A DNA stretch of 64,000 nucleotides, taken from Roseovarius confluentis (lineage in GTDB: Bacteria; Pseudomonadota; Alphaproteobacteria; Rhodobacterales; Rhodobacteraceae). Positions 1-8,308 of this stretch are shown one piece after another (positions within the stretch are counted from its first letter, which is position 1; every line of letters starts with the position of its first letter). A program made the position numbers and the translations under genes. The stretch lies in assembly GCF_002917925.1 (NCBI RefSeq), contig NZ_PPFE01000004.1:372001-436000 (forward strand). The letters run 5' to 3'. Under the pieces are notes generated by a model, which saw nothing but the letters and a program-made list of their open reading frames with translations, was not told the DNA's origin and ran no database searches.

Positions 1-279
1 GCCTACCGGCTGATCGTGACCGGCGAGGAGATCGGGCACATCAAGGGCAACAGCCAGTTGAGTGTCGAGGTGGCGGCGACCCAGCATACGCTGAGAGCCA
101 CGATTGACTGGTGTGCCAGCAACATCCTTTACGTCGACCTGTCGGCGGGCGGCGAGGTGCATGTGGAGGTGTCTAACCCCAACGGGCCGTTCAAAGGCCA
201 AAGCGTGATGCGCCGGACGCCGGGCGCGTACCTGCAGCTGCGGCTGCTGGAGAAGGCCGAAGGGCACGAAACCCCTTGA
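1..279 (+). CDS. C-terminal part of an unrecognised protein, cut by the window edge
   Basis: The reading frame is open from the first base (Ala-Tyr-Arg-Leu-Ile-Val-Thr-Gly) and stops with TGA at 277-279, so about 92 C-terminal residues are visible. The visible part is mostly beta-prone, with alternating polar and hydrophobic residues. It has no motif I can name and no membrane segment. In related genomes cmk often precedes rpsA, but this sequence does not look like cytidylate kinase. The hairpin at 352-380 probably ends its transcript before rpsA. Function unknown. Confidence 0.55.
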   Translation, partial: AYRLIVTGEEIGHIKGNSQLSVEVAATQHTLRATIDWCASNILYVDLSAGGEVHVEVSNPNGPFKGQSVMRRTPGAYLQLRLLEKAEGHETP

Positions 280-351
280 TTGTCATGGCCGAGCGGGCTA
301 TAGCGCCCCTCGTCGACAAGGCGGAACCGCCGCAGAGCATTGAGAGCGAGC

Positions 352-380
352 AGGGTCGGGAATACCGGCCCTCTTTGTTT
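352..380 (+). terminator. Hairpin with T-rich tail in the rpsA leader
   Basis: Arms AGGGTCGG (352-359) and CCGGCCCT (365-372) pair over eight positions with one G-T wobble around a five-base loop. CTTTGTTTT follows. It fits an intrinsic terminator for the upstream gene. Because it lies about 100 bases before the rpsA start it could instead act in the rpsA leader. Confidence 0.5.
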
Positions 381-479
381 TGCGTATATGAGGCGGCCCG
401 TCTGACCAACGAAACCCTGAAGACCGGCGGAGACAACCGCGCGGCCGGACACAACGAAACGTTAGGATTGAAACGCCAC

Positions 480-2165
480 ATGGCTCAAAACGCATCGATG
501 GAGGAATTCGAGGCCCTCCTTAATGAAAGCCTCGAAATGGACACGCCCCAAGAGGGATCGGTTGTCAAAGGCAAGGTCATCGCGGTTGAAGCGGGACAAG
601 CCATCATCGACGTCGGCTACAAGATGGAAGGCCGCGTCGAACTCAAGGAATTCGCAAATCCCGGTGAAGCGCCCGAAATCGAAGTGGGCGACGAGGTCGA
701 AGTGTTCCTGCGCTCGGCAGAGAACGCCCGTGGCGAAGCCGTCATTTCCCGTGAAATGGCCCGCCGCGAGGAAGCCTGGGACCGCCTGGAAAAAGCATAC
801 GCAGACGACGCGCGCGTCGAAGGCGCGATCTTTGGCCGGGTCAAGGGCGGTTTCACCGTCGATCTGGGCGGCGCCGTGGCGTTCCTGCCCGGTTCTCAGG
901 TCGATGTGCGCCCCGTGCGCGATGCCGGCCCGCTGATGGGTCTCAAGCAGCCCTTCCAGATCCTGAAAATGGACCGCCGCCGCGGCAACATCGTTGTGTC
1001 GCGCCGTGCCATCCTGGAAGAGAGCCGCGCCGAGCAGCGTGCGGAAGTCATCGGCAACCTGACCGAAGGCCAGGCCGTGGACGGCGTGGTCAAGAACATC
1101 ACCGAATACGGGGCCTTCGTGGACCTGGGCGGTGTCGACGGCCTGCTGCACGTGACCGACATGGCATGGCGCCGTGTGAACCACCCCTCCGAGATCCTGA
1201 ACATCGGCGAGACCGTCAAGGTCCAGGTGATCAAGATCAACAAGGAAACCCACCGCATCAGCCTGGGCATGAAACAGCTGCAGGACGATCCGTGGGATCT
1301 GGTTGCTGCCAAGTACCCGCTGGAATCGGTGCATACCGGCCGTGTCACGAACATCACCGACTACGGTGCGTTTGTTGAGCTGGAACCCGGTGTCGAGGGC
1401 CTGGTGCACGTCTCGGAAATGTCCTGGACCAAGAAGAACGTGCATCCCGGCAAGATCGTGTCCACCTCCCAGGAGGTCGAGGTCATGGTGCTGGAGATCG
1501 ACCAGGCCAAGCGCCGCGTGTCGCTGGGCCTCAAGCAGACCATGCGCAACCCGTGGGAAGTGTTCGCGGAAACCCATCCCGAGGGCACCGAGGTCGAGGG
1601 CGAGGTCAAGAACATCACCGAGTTCGGCCTGTTCATCGGCCTGGAAGGCGACATCGACGGCATGGTCCACCTCAGCGACCTCAGCTGGGACGAACGCGGC
1701 GAAGACGCGATCCAGAGCTACAAGAAGGGCGACGTCGTGCAGGCGGTCGTTTCCGAAGTGGACGTGGAGAAAGAGCGTATCTCGCTGTCGATCAAGAACC
1801 TGGGCGGCGACAAGTTCGCCGAGGCCGTGGGCGGCGTGAAGCGCGGCTCGATCATCACCGTCGAGGTCACCTCGATCGAGGATGGCGGCATCGAGGTGGA
1901 ATACGAAGGCATGAAATCCTTCATCCGCCGCTCCGACCTGTCGCGTGACCGTTCCGAACAGCGCCCCGAGCGTTTCTCGGTCGGTGACAAGGTCGACGTG
2001 CGCGTGACCAACGTCGACAGCAAGACCCGCCGTCTGGGCCTGTCGATCAAGGCACGCGAGATCGCCGAAGAGAAAGAAGCCGTGCAACAGTATGGCAGCT
2101 CGGATTCGGGCGCCTCGCTGGGCGACATCCTTGGCGCCGCGCTGAAAGGCGACGACGACAAGTAA
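480..2165 (+). CDS. rpsA: 30S ribosomal protein bS1
   Basis: Ribosomal protein S1, 561 residues, binds mRNA on the 30S subunit and helps start translation of messages with weak Shine-Dalgarno sequences. Six S1 (OB-fold) repeats are visible, starting near residues 25, 110, 195, 280, 367 and 455. The middle ones carry the typical Lys-Asn-Ile-Thr-Glu/Asp-Tyr/Phe-Gly-Ala/Leu-Phe core. The frame stays open upstream to 276, but the family's usual N-terminus (Met-Ala-Gln-Asn) and length both fix the start at 480. No strong Shine-Dalgarno precedes it, as is common for rpsA. It is followed by a strong terminator and then ihfB, the usual gene order. Confidence 0.97.
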   Translation: MAQNASMEEFEALLNESLEMDTPQEGSVVKGKVIAVEAGQAIIDVGYKMEGRVELKEFANPGEAPEIEVGDEVEVFLRSAENARGEAVISREMARREEAWDRLEKAYADDARVEGAIFGRVKGGFTVDLGGAVAFLPGSQVDVRPVRDAGPLMGLKQPFQILKMDRRRGNIVVSRRAILEESRAEQRAEVIGNLTEGQAVDGVVKNITEYGAFVDLGGVDGLLHVTDMAWRRVNHPSEILNIGETVKVQVIKINKETHRISLGMKQLQDDPWDLVAAKYPLESVHTGRVTNITDYGAFVELEPGVEGLVHVSEMSWTKKNVHPGKIVSTSQEVEVMVLEIDQAKRRVSLGLKQTMRNPWEVFAETHPEGTEVEGEVKNITEFGLFIGLEGDIDGMVHLSDLSWDERGEDAIQSYKKGDVVQAVVSEVDVEKERISLSIKNLGGDKFAEAVGGVKRGSIITVEVTSIEDGGIEVEYEGMKSFIRRSDLSRDRSEQRPERFSVGDKVDVRVTNVDSKTRRLGLSIKAREIAEEKEAVQQYGSSDSGASLGDILGAALKGDDDK

Positions 2166-2190
2166 GCCGGCTACGGTTTGGAAATTGGAA

Positions 2191-2219
2191 GGGCCCCGCA
2201 AATGCGCGGGGCCTTTTTT
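2191..2219 (+). terminator. Rho-independent terminator of rpsA
   Basis: GGCCCCGC (2192-2199) pairs perfectly with GCGGGGCC (2206-2213) around a six-base loop. Six T follow at 2214-2219. It lies 26 bases after the rpsA stop. Confidence 0.9.
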
Positions 2220-2546
2220 CGTCTTGTTCCGGTCTGCCGGCGGGTCCTTGATCCGAGGCGGTTTTCGCGCACCGCGCACCGTATTCGAGCCGATGGCACG
2301 CCCGAGCGACAAGAGGCCTCCGGGCGCGCCCGAATCATGGCCATATGCGCCGGACCCTGCCGCCAGGGGGCCACGATGCCGGTCTTTCGGGTAGGCAAAG
2401 AACTGCACGCGGCAGCGTCGCGCGCTTTTTCCCGGCGAATTTCCGAGTTTATCCGGTAGGTTGCAGTTCCTAATTGCGCTTTTTCTATCTATAGTCGTTA
2501 AAGTCGATACGCTGCGCGAACCAAGAACAACGCCCGGGGGGAACCG
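2220..2546 (+). promoter_or_regulatory. rpsA-ihfB intergenic region, probable ihfB promoter
   Basis: No convincing gene lies in these 327 bases. The last 90 are AT-rich compared with their surroundings and contain TATAGT at 2490-2495, a fair -10 element about 50 bases before ihfB. No good -35 was found at the right distance. A Shine-Dalgarno-like GGGGGAA precedes the ihfB ATG. Confidence 0.35.
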
Positions 2547-2831
2547 ATGATAAGGTCGGAATTAATCCAGAAGATCGCCGACGAGAATCCACATTTGTAT
2601 CAGCGTGACGTCGAGCGCATCGTGAACACGATTTTCAATGAAATCACCAATGCCATGGCCGAAGGCAACCGTGTCGAACTGCGCGGCTTCGGTGCGTTCT
2701 CGGTCAAGAAGCGCGATGCCCGGACCGGGCGCAACCCGCGCACCGGCGAGTCGGTGCAGGTCGAGGAAAAACATGTGCCGTTCTTCAAGGCCGGCAAGCT
2801 GTTGCGTGAACGGCTGAACGGGAAATCCTGA
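2547..2831 (+). CDS. ihfB: Integration host factor subunit beta
   Basis: DNA-bending nucleoid protein of the HU/IHF family, 94 residues, works as a heterodimer with IhfA in transcription, replication and recombination. The N-terminal dimerisation helices (Arg-Ser-Glu-Leu-Ile) and the DNA-binding arm with Gly-Arg-Asn-Pro-Arg-Thr-Gly near residues 60-67 are both clear. The beta-type sequence (His-Val-Pro-Phe-Phe-Lys-Ala-Gly-Lys) separates it from HU. The start has GGGGGAA seven bases upstream. Its stop overlaps the lapA start by one base (TGATG), so the two are probably translated together. Confidence 0.96.
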   Translation: MIRSELIQKIADENPHLYQRDVERIVNTIFNEITNAMAEGNRVELRGFGAFSVKKRDARTGRNPRTGESVQVEEKHVPFFKAGKLLRERLNGKS

Positions 2832-3181
2832 TGCGTTATATCCGTTACCTTTCGATCGCCATCTTCGGACTGGCGCTTATCCTGATCGCGCTGGCCAACC
2901 GGCAGTTTGTCGAGGTGCAGATCCTTCCCGAGGAACTGGGCGGCATGGCGGCGCTGAACCCGTCCTACGAGCTTCCTCTGTTCATCGTGATGTTCGGCGG
3001 CATTCTTGCGGGTCTGGTAATCGGGTTCATCTGGGAATGGATCCGCGAGGCCAAGGAGCGCGCGGCAGCCGCGCGGCAGGCGCGGGAGATGGCGCGTCTG
3101 CGGGCCGAGGTGCGGCGGCTGAAAGGCGAGAAGCACAAGGACCAGGACGAGGTGCTTGCGCTTCTGGACGAGGCCAGCTAA
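2831..3181 (+). CDS. lapA: LapA-domain inner-membrane protein
   Basis: A 116-residue protein of the LapA (DUF1049) family. It has two membrane helices (about residues 6-22 and 49-70) followed by a charged, Ala/Arg/Lys-rich coiled-coil tail. In enterobacteria LapA works with LapB in controlling LpxC and lipopolysaccharide amount; here the role is inferred from the family only. It is coupled to ihfB by a one-base overlap and lies 11 bases before trpF, a common arrangement in this family of bacteria. Confidence 0.85.
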   Translation: MRYIRYLSIAIFGLALILIALANRQFVEVQILPEELGGMAALNPSYELPLFIVMFGGILAGLVIGFIWEWIREAKERAAAARQAREMARLRAEVRRLKGEKHKDQDEVLALLDEAS

Positions 3182-3192
3182 CCCGCTGCGTC

Positions 3193-3837
3193 ATGGCGCA
3201 GGACATTCGGATCAAGATGTGCGGGCTGACCCGGCCCGAGGATATCCCTGCCGCGGTGGCGGCGGGGGCAGCCTATGTAGGGTTCGTGTTTTTCCCGAAA
3301 TCGCCGCGATACGTGACGCCCCAGCTCGCGCGCGAGATGGCGCTGGCGGTGCCGCCCGGCGTGGCCAAGGTGGCGCTGGTGGTGGATGCGGACGACACGT
3401 TGCTGGACGAGCTGACGGACGCCGTACCGCTGGACATGTTGCAATTGCATGGGCAGGAGAGCCCCGAACGCGTGGCCGAGATCAAGGCCCGCTATGGCCT
3501 GCCGGTGATGAAAGCCGTGGGCGTGCGCGAGGCGGGGGATCTGGAGGCGATCGACCGGTACGCGGCGGTGGCGGACCAGATCCTGCTAGATGCCAAGCCG
3601 CCGAAGGACGCCACCCGCCCGGGCGGCAATGCCGAGAGCTTTGACTGGAGCCTGATCGCGGGGCGGGAGTGGTCCGTGCCGTGGATGCTGGCCGGGGGGC
3701 TGACCGTGGACAACGTGGCCGAGGCGATTCGGGTGACGGGGGCGCGGCAGCTTGATCTTTCGTCGGCGCTGGAAAGCGCGCCGGGTGTCAAGGACCACGG
3801 CAAGATGCGCGCCTTCGCCGACGCGGCGCGGGCATGA
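3193..3837 (+). CDS. trpF: Phosphoribosylanthranilate isomerase
   Basis: TIM-barrel enzyme of tryptophan synthesis, 214 residues, converts N-(5'-phosphoribosyl)anthranilate to CdRP by Amadori rearrangement. The start Ile-Lys-Met-Cys-Gly-Leu-Thr holds the catalytic Cys (about residue 9). [12 protein letters not shown] is the family signature. The catalytic Asp sits in the Leu-Leu-Asp-Ala-Lys region, and the C-terminal Gly-Gly-Leu and Asp-Leu-Ser-Ser phosphate-binding loops are present. The ATG at 3193 fits family length; the open frame upstream is a shadow of lapA. Its stop overlaps the next start (ATGA). trpB follows after two small genes, and trpA lies 8 kb away on the other strand. Confidence 0.96.
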   Translation: MAQDIRIKMCGLTRPEDIPAAVAAGAAYVGFVFFPKSPRYVTPQLAREMALAVPPGVAKVALVVDADDTLLDELTDAVPLDMLQLHGQESPERVAEIKARYGLPVMKAVGVREAGDLEAIDRYAAVADQILLDAKPPKDATRPGGNAESFDWSLIAGREWSVPWMLAGGLTVDNVAEAIRVTGARQLDLSSALESAPGVKDHGKMRAFADAARA

Positions 3838-4283
3838 TCCGGTTCCGTGAGGCGGGACAGGCGGATGTCGCTGCCGTGGTGGCGCTTTTGACCGATGACA
3901 TGCTGGGGCAGGGGCGCGAGGGTGCCGAGCCCGCGCTTTACGAGGCCGCCTTTGCGCGGATGCGAAACGAGGGCAACAACCATCTGATCGTGGGCGAGGA
4001 CGAAGCGGGCCGGATCGTCGCCACCTACCAGATCACCTTTATCAGCGGGCTGTCGCTGCGCGCCGCGCGGCGGGCGCAGGTGGAAAGCGTGCGCGTGGCG
4101 GGCGTTAAGCGTGGGCAGGGCGTGGGTGAGGCGATGTTCGAGGACGTCAAGGCGCGGGCGAGGGCCGCGGGGTGCACGTTGGTGCAGCTGACGATGAACG
4201 CCACCCGGAACGATGCCAACCGATTTTACGAGCGCATTGGCTTCGTGGCGTCGCATACCGGGTTCAAGCTGACACTGGATTGA
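3834..4283 (+). CDS. GNAT family N-acetyltransferase
   Basis: A 149-residue acetyl-CoA-dependent acetyltransferase of the GNAT fold. The acetyl-CoA loop is visible as Gly-Val-Lys-Arg-Gly-Gln-Gly-Val-Gly (about residues 88-96; pattern R/Q-x-x-G-x-G/A). The C-terminal [12 protein letters not shown] motif is typical. The substrate cannot be told from sequence. It starts inside the trpF stop (ATGA overlap), so it is probably co-translated with trpF without being part of tryptophan synthesis. Confidence 0.88.
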   Translation: MIRFREAGQADVAAVVALLTDDMLGQGREGAEPALYEAAFARMRNEGNNHLIVGEDEAGRIVATYQITFISGLSLRAARRAQVESVRVAGVKRGQGVGEAMFEDVKARARAAGCTLVQLTMNATRNDANRFYERIGFVASHTGFKLTLD

Positions 4284-4326
4284 CGCTTCGGTTCGCTTTG
4301 CCCAAGTTGAAGCAAAGGAGAGACGC

Positions 4327-4950
4327 ATGGACAAGCAGGATCTGGACGATGTTTACGGAGCCAAGACGCCCGAGGAATCGCGGGCGATTTATGACAATTG
4401 GTCGACCGGCTATGATGCCGATTGCCTGAGCCAGGGCTTCCGCCTGCCCGGGTTGGGCGCGGCGCTGTTGGGCCGGTATCTGGGCGAGACGGACGCGCCG
4501 GTGCTGGACGCGTGTTGTGGCACCGGGCTGGTGGGCGAGACGCTGCGGCTGATGGGATATGGCCGGGTCGTCGGCTGCGACCTGTCTCCGGATATGCTGA
4601 CGTTTGCCGACAGGACCGGGGCCTACGAGCAACTGGAGGTGGCCGATACCGGCGTCGGGTTGCCCTTTGACGATGATGCCTTTGCAGGGTTCGTCTGCGT
4701 CGGGGCGTTCGGGCCGGGCCATGCGCCGCCGGGGACGCTGGAACATCTGGCTCGGGTGACGCGGCCCGGGGGCATTGGCGTGTTCAACCTGCTGGATGCG
4801 ACGTACGAGGAGCAGGGCTTTCCGCCGGTTCTGGACAAGCTTGCGGCCTCGGGCGCGTGGGAGGTGATTTACACCACGCCGTCGTTCCGGCCCTTCCTGC
4901 TGGCCGAGCCGGAATTTCTGAGCACGGGCTATGTCGTTCGGATGAGGTGA
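4327..4950 (+). CDS. Class I SAM-dependent methyltransferase
   Basis: A 207-residue methyltransferase of the UbiE/type 11 kind. Motif I is Val-Leu-Asp-Ala-Cys-Cys-Gly-Thr-Gly (about residues 59-67), followed by the acidic ribose-binding stretch Gly-Cys-Asp-Leu-Ser. The Arg-Val-Thr-Arg-Pro-Gly-Gly motif near residue 144 is usual in this group. A Shine-Dalgarno (AAAGGAG) lies just before the ATG. The N-terminal Tyr-Asp-Asn-Trp-Ser resembles enzymes acting on small metabolites, but the substrate is not known. A 30-base perfect palindrome follows the stop. Confidence 0.85.
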   Translation: MDKQDLDDVYGAKTPEESRAIYDNWSTGYDADCLSQGFRLPGLGAALLGRYLGETDAPVLDACCGTGLVGETLRLMGYGRVVGCDLSPDMLTFADRTGAYEQLEVADTGVGLPFDDDAFAGFVCVGAFGPGHAPPGTLEHLARVTRPGGIGVFNLLDATYEEQGFPPVLDKLAASGAWEVIYTTPSFRPFLLAEPEFLSTGYVVRMR

Positions 4951-4953
4951 GCG

Positions 4954-4983
4954 CCCGAGAATATTCGTACGAATATTCTCGGG
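4954..4983. repeat. Perfect 30-base palindrome
   Basis: A fully self-complementary sequence centred between 4968 and 4969 on CGTACG, with arms of 15 bases running CCCGAGAATATTCGT. It lies between the methyltransferase stop and trpB. It has no loop and no T-run, so it is not a standard terminator. It could be a protein-binding site, a dispersed extragenic palindrome, or a terminator acting in both directions. Confidence 0.8.
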
Positions 4984-5062
4984 GCCGCGTGTCGCACAGG
5001 AATGCGCTGGAAAACGGTGGGCCCGTGCCATATTGAGGCGCAAGCAAACAGGGATGATGACC

Positions 5063-6292
5063 ATGAACGATCTCTTCAACTCCTTCATGACCGGCCCGGA
5101 CGAGAAGGGCCGTTTCGGAGATTTCGGCGGGCGCTTCGTGTCCGAGACGCTGATGCCGCTGATCCTGGAACTGGAAGAGCAGTACGAGAACGCCAAGACC
5201 GACCAGAGCTTCTGGGACGAGATGGATTTCCTGTGGAAGCATTACGTCGGCCGGCCGAGCCCGATGTACCATGCCGAAGGTCTGACCGAGCGGCTGGGCG
5301 GCGCAAAGATCTACATGAAGCGCGACGAGTTGAACCACACCGGCGCACACAAGATCAACAACGTGCTGGGGCAGATCCTGCTGGCGCGGCGCATGGGCAA
5401 GACCCGGATCATCGCAGAGACGGGCGCGGGCCAGCATGGGGTCGCCACCGCCACGGTCTGTGCCAAGTTCGGGCTGAAATGCGTTGTCTACATGGGCGCG
5501 CATGACGTGGAACGCCAGCGACCCAACGTGTTCCGCATGAAGCTGCTTGGTGCAGAGGTGATCCCGGTGACCAGCGGTCGCGGCACGCTGAAGGACGCGA
5601 TGAACGACGCGCTGCGCGACTGGGTGACCAACGTGCGCGACACGTTCTATTGCATCGGCACGGTGGCAGGGCCGCATCCCTATCCGGCGATGGTGCGCGA
5701 CTTCCAGTCGATCATCGGCAAGGAAGCCAAGGAACAATTGCAGGAGGCCGAGGGCCGTCTGCCCGACACGATCATCGCGGCCATCGGCGGCGGGTCGAAC
5801 GCGATGGGGCTGTTTTACCCGTTCCTTGACGACAAAGAGGTCAACATCATCGGCGTCGAGGCCGGCGGCAAGGGCGTGAACGAGAAGATGGAACACTGCG
5901 CGTCACTGACCGGCGGGCGTCCCGGGGTGCTGCATGGCAACCGGACCTACCTGCTGCAGGACGATGACGGGCAGATCCTGGAGGGATACTCGATTTCGGC
6001 GGGCCTCGATTACCCGGGGATCGGGCCAGAGCATTCGTGGCTGCACGAGATCGGGCGCGCAAAATACGTGTCGATCACCGACAAGGAAGCGCTGGAGGCG
6101 TTCAAGCTGTGCTGCGAGGCCGAAGGGATCATCCCGGCGCTGGAGCCGTGCCACGCGCTGGCCCACGTGATGAAGATCGCGCCTGACCTGCCGAAGGATC
6201 ACATCCTGTGCATGAACATGTGCGGACGGGGCGACAAGGACATCTTCACGGTCGCGCGGCACCTGGGCTTCGAGATGGGTGAAGGCGACTAG
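5063..6292 (+). CDS. trpB: Tryptophan synthase beta subunit
   Basis: PLP enzyme, 409 residues, joins indole and L-serine to make L-tryptophan in an alpha2beta2 complex with TrpA. The PLP Schiff-base Lys is about residue 97 in [16 protein letters not shown] and the phosphate loop Gly-Gly-Gly-Ser-Asn-Ala follow. ATG at 5063 has AGGG nine bases upstream; ATG codons at 5054 and 5057 in the same frame are alternatives. trpA is not downstream but 8.5 kb away in the other orientation, so the two subunits are not co-transcribed here. Confidence 0.97.
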   Translation: MNDLFNSFMTGPDEKGRFGDFGGRFVSETLMPLILELEEQYENAKTDQSFWDEMDFLWKHYVGRPSPMYHAEGLTERLGGAKIYMKRDELNHTGAHKINNVLGQILLARRMGKTRIIAETGAGQHGVATATVCAKFGLKCVVYMGAHDVERQRPNVFRMKLLGAEVIPVTSGRGTLKDAMNDALRDWVTNVRDTFYCIGTVAGPHPYPAMVRDFQSIIGKEAKEQLQEAEGRLPDTIIAAIGGGSNAMGLFYPFLDDKEVNIIGVEAGGKGVNEKMEHCASLTGGRPGVLHGNRTYLLQDDDGQILEGYSISAGLDYPGIGPEHSWLHEIGRAKYVSITDKEALEAFKLCCEAEGIIPALEPCHALAHVMKIAPDLPKDHILCMNMCGRGDKDIFTVARHLGFEMGEGD

Positions 6293-6325
6293 GGCGCCAC
6301 ACCCCCGGGCAAGGCGTGAGGACGG

Positions 6326-6592
6326 TCAGTCGTCGTCTTTTTCATCCTCGGTTTCCTGGTCTTTGTCGTCCGAGCTGTCTTCATCGTTGCCGCGATCGCC
6401 GTCTGCGGCTTCGTCGCCGTCTGGATCGGCCTCGCCGTCTTCGCGAATCGAGTCGTCGAAAAGAAAACCAGCCGCGTTGAGTTCCAGCTGTTCCGGCGTG
6501 GTCCCGGAACTGGAGTCAGCGACAGTATCGTCGGCCATGGCCGCACTGGAAAGCAGGATAGCGGTAGCGGAGAAAGCAATAATGCGTTGCAT
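6326..6592 (-). CDS. Small secreted, highly acidic protein
   Basis: An 88-residue predicted protein with a clean signal peptide: Met-Gln-Arg, a hydrophobic core, then Ala-Met-Ala cleavage near residue 19. The mature part is very rich in Asp and Glu, with almost uninterrupted acidic residues from about 50 to the end. Such tails can bind Ca2+ or other cations, but no EF-hand loop is present. It converges on trpB and lies downstream of an EF-hand protein on the same strand. No family recognised. Confidence 0.55.
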   Translation of the reverse strand: MQRIIAFSATAILLSSAAMADDTVADSSSGTTPEQLELNAAGFLFDDSIREDGEADPDGDEAADGDRGNDEDSSDDKDQETEDEKDDD

Positions 6593-6771
6593 GCGGGATT
6601 CCTTCGCTTACTGGTACGAACGCGCCGACTGGCGCAGTACAAGCCGTAGAGGTAGCGCCGTGAGGATGCAGAGCAAGTCAGCACCAACGGGGCACGCGAT
6701 TCTGGCGATAGGTTGCCATGGGCGAAACCACATCACACAGGTCCTCTCGACGACGCTTGGCGCCGCGAGAT

Positions 6772-6803
6772 AGAAAACGCGCCGGAGGGTGAGGTCCGGC
6801 GCG
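6772..6803 (-). terminator. Rho-independent terminator after the EF-hand gene
   Basis: On the minus strand GCGCCGGA pairs with TCCGGCGC (plus coordinates 6795-6802 and 6779-6786) around an eight-base loop, followed by GTTTTC. It lies about 40 bases after the stop of the EF-hand gene and separates it from the small acidic gene. Confidence 0.75.
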
Positions 6804-6841
6804 CCGTTCCATCGTCATTCGGATCGCAGATCTTCGTCAGC

Positions 6842-7636
6842 CTAAACGAGCGAGTAGTAGTAGATCACGACGGGAACGGTGGTCTCGTCGCTGGCGTTTT
6901 GCGTTTCACTCGCGCTGGTGTCACTGCTGTCCGAGGCATCGGCGCTGTCGCCGCTGTCCATGTTTTTGCTTTCGGACGTGCCTGCGGTCATGTCGAGCGC
7001 CTTGGTCCCGGCACCGCGGTATTCCTGTGGCGACAGCGAGTCGGAGCCGTCGGCATCCATCGCGTCAAAGCGCTTTTGCAGGGCCTTCTCGCTCCAGTCC
7101 TTGTCGATTTCGCCTTCATATTCGGCCTGCGTGATGATGCCGTCGCCGTCGCTGTCATACATCTTGAAGCGGCCGACGGCGGTCTTGGCGAACTCCTCGG
7201 CATTGTCGGTGTCGGTGGACACGGCCGATTTCATGTCGCTGTCATCGGTGCGCCAAGCCTTGTTGGTCAGGTCCTGGTATTCCTCGACGCTGAGTTCGGT
7301 CTTGTCGCCGGCGTCGAGATCAGCCCAGTCGGGTTTGTCGTTGCCCGCCTGCGTCATGGCTTCGCGGTTGTTCTGCTCGGCCTTGCCGATGCAGTTGACC
7401 ATTTCCTCGCGGTCGACCGACCCATCCTTGTTGAGATCGAGCGCAGCGAATTCGGCGTCGCGCGCGTCCTTGATTTCCTGTTCGCTCATGAAGCCGTCCT
7501 TGTTCTGGTCGGCCGGCATGAAGGCGGTTTCGCAGAAGGCGGACATGTCGGTCTCGCCGTCGCTCTGTTGCGCCAGCGCGGGGGCGGCTGTGGCCAGCGC
7601 GGCGGAAGTCAGGATGGTTGTTGTCAGGGTTTTCAT
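6842..7636 (-). CDS. Periplasmic EF-hand calcium-binding protein
   Basis: A 264-residue protein with a 22-residue signal peptide ending Ala-Leu-Ala. Four EF-hand loops of the Asp-x-Asp/Asn-x-Asp-Gly type are visible: Asp-Gln-Asn-Lys-Asp-Gly, Asp-Leu-Asn-Lys-Asp-Gly, Asp-Ser-Asp-Gly-Asp-Gly and Asp-Ala-Asp-Gly-Ser-Asp. A Ser/Asp/Thr-rich low-complexity stretch fills the last 50 residues. The start at 7636 has GGAG about eight bases upstream; the ATG at 7642 would sit almost on the Shine-Dalgarno. The likely role is calcium binding or sensing in the periplasm. The C-terminal Val-Val-Ile-Tyr-Tyr-Tyr end is unusual. Confidence 0.85.
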   Translation of the reverse strand: MKTLTTTILTSAALATAAPALAQQSDGETDMSAFCETAFMPADQNKDGFMSEQEIKDARDAEFAALDLNKDGSVDREEMVNCIGKAEQNNREAMTQAGNDKPDWADLDAGDKTELSVEEYQDLTNKAWRTDDSDMKSAVSTDTDNAEEFAKTAVGRFKMYDSDGDGIITQAEYEGEIDKDWSEKALQKRFDAMDADGSDSLSPQEYRGAGTKALDMTAGTSESKNMDSGDSADASDSSDTSASETQNASDETTVPVVIYYYSLV

Positions 7637-7844
7637 CGTCATGTCTCCTTTCGTTTTTTCAAACGGTCGAGAGGACGGGTGTGGCGTCACTCCTCCGGTA
7701 TTGACGTCCCGGAGAAAGAACGTGTCGTTGCGATGTGAGTTCCTGAATTTCTGCCGAACGCCGTGCAGGCTTTCGCAGCATTCGATCACCGTGTGGATCG
7801 CAGGCGGACCCCTGAAAGCGCATCTGAAGTAGCGCGAGAGGGCC

Positions 7845-8231
7845 TTACGAAGTCTCGCCGGAGGCGTGCTGCTTCAGCACGTCGATGGGCACGATGTCGA
7901 GCGCGCGGGCGTGGGTCGCCTCGAGCCGCACCTTGGGCGCGCAGCCTTCGTCATGGGCTTGCAGGAAGCGGCCGGCGCAGAGGCACCAGTGGTCGCCGGG
8001 CTTGAGACCGTCAAAGCCGAATTCGGGGCGCGGCGTGGAGAGATCGTTGCCGACGTATTTCGAATAGGCGAGGAACTCGGCGGTCATCAGGGCGCAGACC
8101 GTGTGGCTGCCCTGATCTTCGGAACATGTGTTGCAATGCCCGTCGCGGAAAAAGCCGGTCATCGGCGCGGTGGAGCAGCTTTCGAGCTTGCCGCCCAGCA
8201 CGTTGACGGAGGTGTCCATTTCGATTGCCAT
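7845..8231 (-). CDS. DUF2237 family protein
   Basis: A 128-residue protein matching the DUF2237 family of unknown function. It has conserved Cys residues in Gly-His-Cys-Asn-Thr-Cys and a Gly-Asp-His-Trp-Cys-Leu-Cys motif, with Gly-Cys-Ala-Pro near residue 98. The Cys pattern suggests metal binding or disulfides, but no function is established. The start at 8231 has AGGGAG seven bases upstream and gives the usual family length. It lies downstream of the serine hydrolase gene on the same strand. Confidence 0.85.
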   Translation of the reverse strand: MAIEMDTSVNVLGGKLESCSTAPMTGFFRDGHCNTCSEDQGSHTVCALMTAEFLAYSKYVGNDLSTPRPEFGFDGLKPGDHWCLCAGRFLQAHDEGCAPKVRLEATHARALDIVPIDVLKQHASGETS

Positions 8232-8308
8232 GCGATGCTCCCTGATCCGGTTGGCCACATCCTGCACGCCCGGCGGAAGCGGGGCAAGGGAGGCGGTGTG
8301 TCGCGGCG

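Noticed and set aside
462..2408. A 648-codon open frame antisense to rpsA
   Set aside because: It lies wholly over rpsA, has shadow-like composition and no motif. GC-rich genes often produce such frames.
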